Of a stretch of 62,726 nt of DNA, positions 62,725 to 62,726 are shown one piece after another. Made by a program: the position numbers and the translations under genes. The notes beneath the pieces were generated by a model. It was not told the origin of the DNA and ran no database searches. It saw only the letters and a program-made list of their open reading frames with translations. Positions within the stretch are counted from its first letter, which is position 1, and every line of letters begins with the position of its first letter. The DNA comes from an uncultured Erythrobacteraceae bacterium (GTDB lineage: Bacteria > Pseudomonadota > Alphaproteobacteria > Sphingomonadales > Sphingomonadaceae), in contig CAMLQG010000007.1 of NCBI GenBank assembly GCA_946482075.1, forward strand, positions 1 through 62,726, given 5' to 3'.

Positions 62725-62726
62725 GC
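62721..62726 (+). CDS. parB: Start of parB (partial, window edge)
   Basis: ATGAGC at 62721 overlaps the parA stop TGA in the same ATGA style as the previous two junctions. The window ends after two codons. The parB identity comes only from the conserved parA-parB order and the nearby parS sites. Confidence 0.5.

Overview
The window looks like chromosomal DNA of an alphaproteobacterium of the order Sphingomonadales (Sphingomonadaceae or Erythrobacteraceae; genus not resolved). The grounds are the high G+C content, abundant GTG and TTG starts in 4-base-overlap operons, small lineage-typical families (DUF2093, DUF1491, DUF2497/PopZ, DUF6489-like), an S9 protein with a long N-terminal extension, and a hemE/PPDK-regulator gene boundary. 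About 75 protein genes fill nearly the whole window. I see no rRNA, tRNA, CRISPR array, insertion sequence or prophage.

Region 1-10.5 kb: a histidine-box membrane hydroxylase, a PAS-like protein of unknown role, an NTF2-like protein, a compact envelope operon (BepA-like M48 protease, DsbA-type oxidoreductase, M48-PDZ protease), a LytS/LytTR two-component pair, nadC coupled to an RNase T2, and tadA. Region 10.5-17.5 kb: rpmB with a terminator, a phytase-like esterase, an M23 lipoprotein, DUF2093, xseA and purD sharing overlapping divergent start codons, a PfkB kinase and a small lipoprotein. Region 17.5-23.7 kb: a nine-cistron suf Fe-S assembly operon on the minus strand (Rrf2 regulator, sufB, a DUF559 protein, a predicted membrane microprotein, sufC, sufD, sufS, a DUF59 protein, sufA), with every junction overlapping.

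Region 23.7-33.2 kb: an AraC-type regulator, a small ORF ending inside a terminator, pyrD, gamma-glutamyltransferase, an acyl-CoA synthetase, a ThiS-ThiG fusion, and a metal-related block (MerC-like, heme A synthase, CutA) around a Zur-like palindrome. Region 33.3-45.7 kb: rplM-rpsI, a nitronate monooxygenase relative, a lipid kinase with a phosphoesterase, class I fumarase, a Pcm-like protein with TolC and a PopZ-like protein, a thioredoxin-fold ferredoxin, a CBS protein, erpA, xth, a SleB-type hydrolase and DUF1491.

Region 45.7-62.7 kb is the replication-origin neighbourhood. The 331-bp gap between the PPDK regulatory protein gene and hemE has DnaA-box-like sites, GANTC sites and a strongly A+T-rich stretch, as expected of an alphaproteobacterial oriC. 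To its left, ppsR-maf-aroE-coaE-dnaQ-hpf-ptsN run leftward. To its right, hemE-hemJ-rho run rightward, then after a minus-strand interruption mnmE-mnmG-rsmG-parA-(parB). Both arms are therefore mostly co-oriented with the forks. Three parS sites lie at 59.4, 61.5 and 61.9 kb next to parA, so the window carries both the replication and the partition centre of the chromosome.
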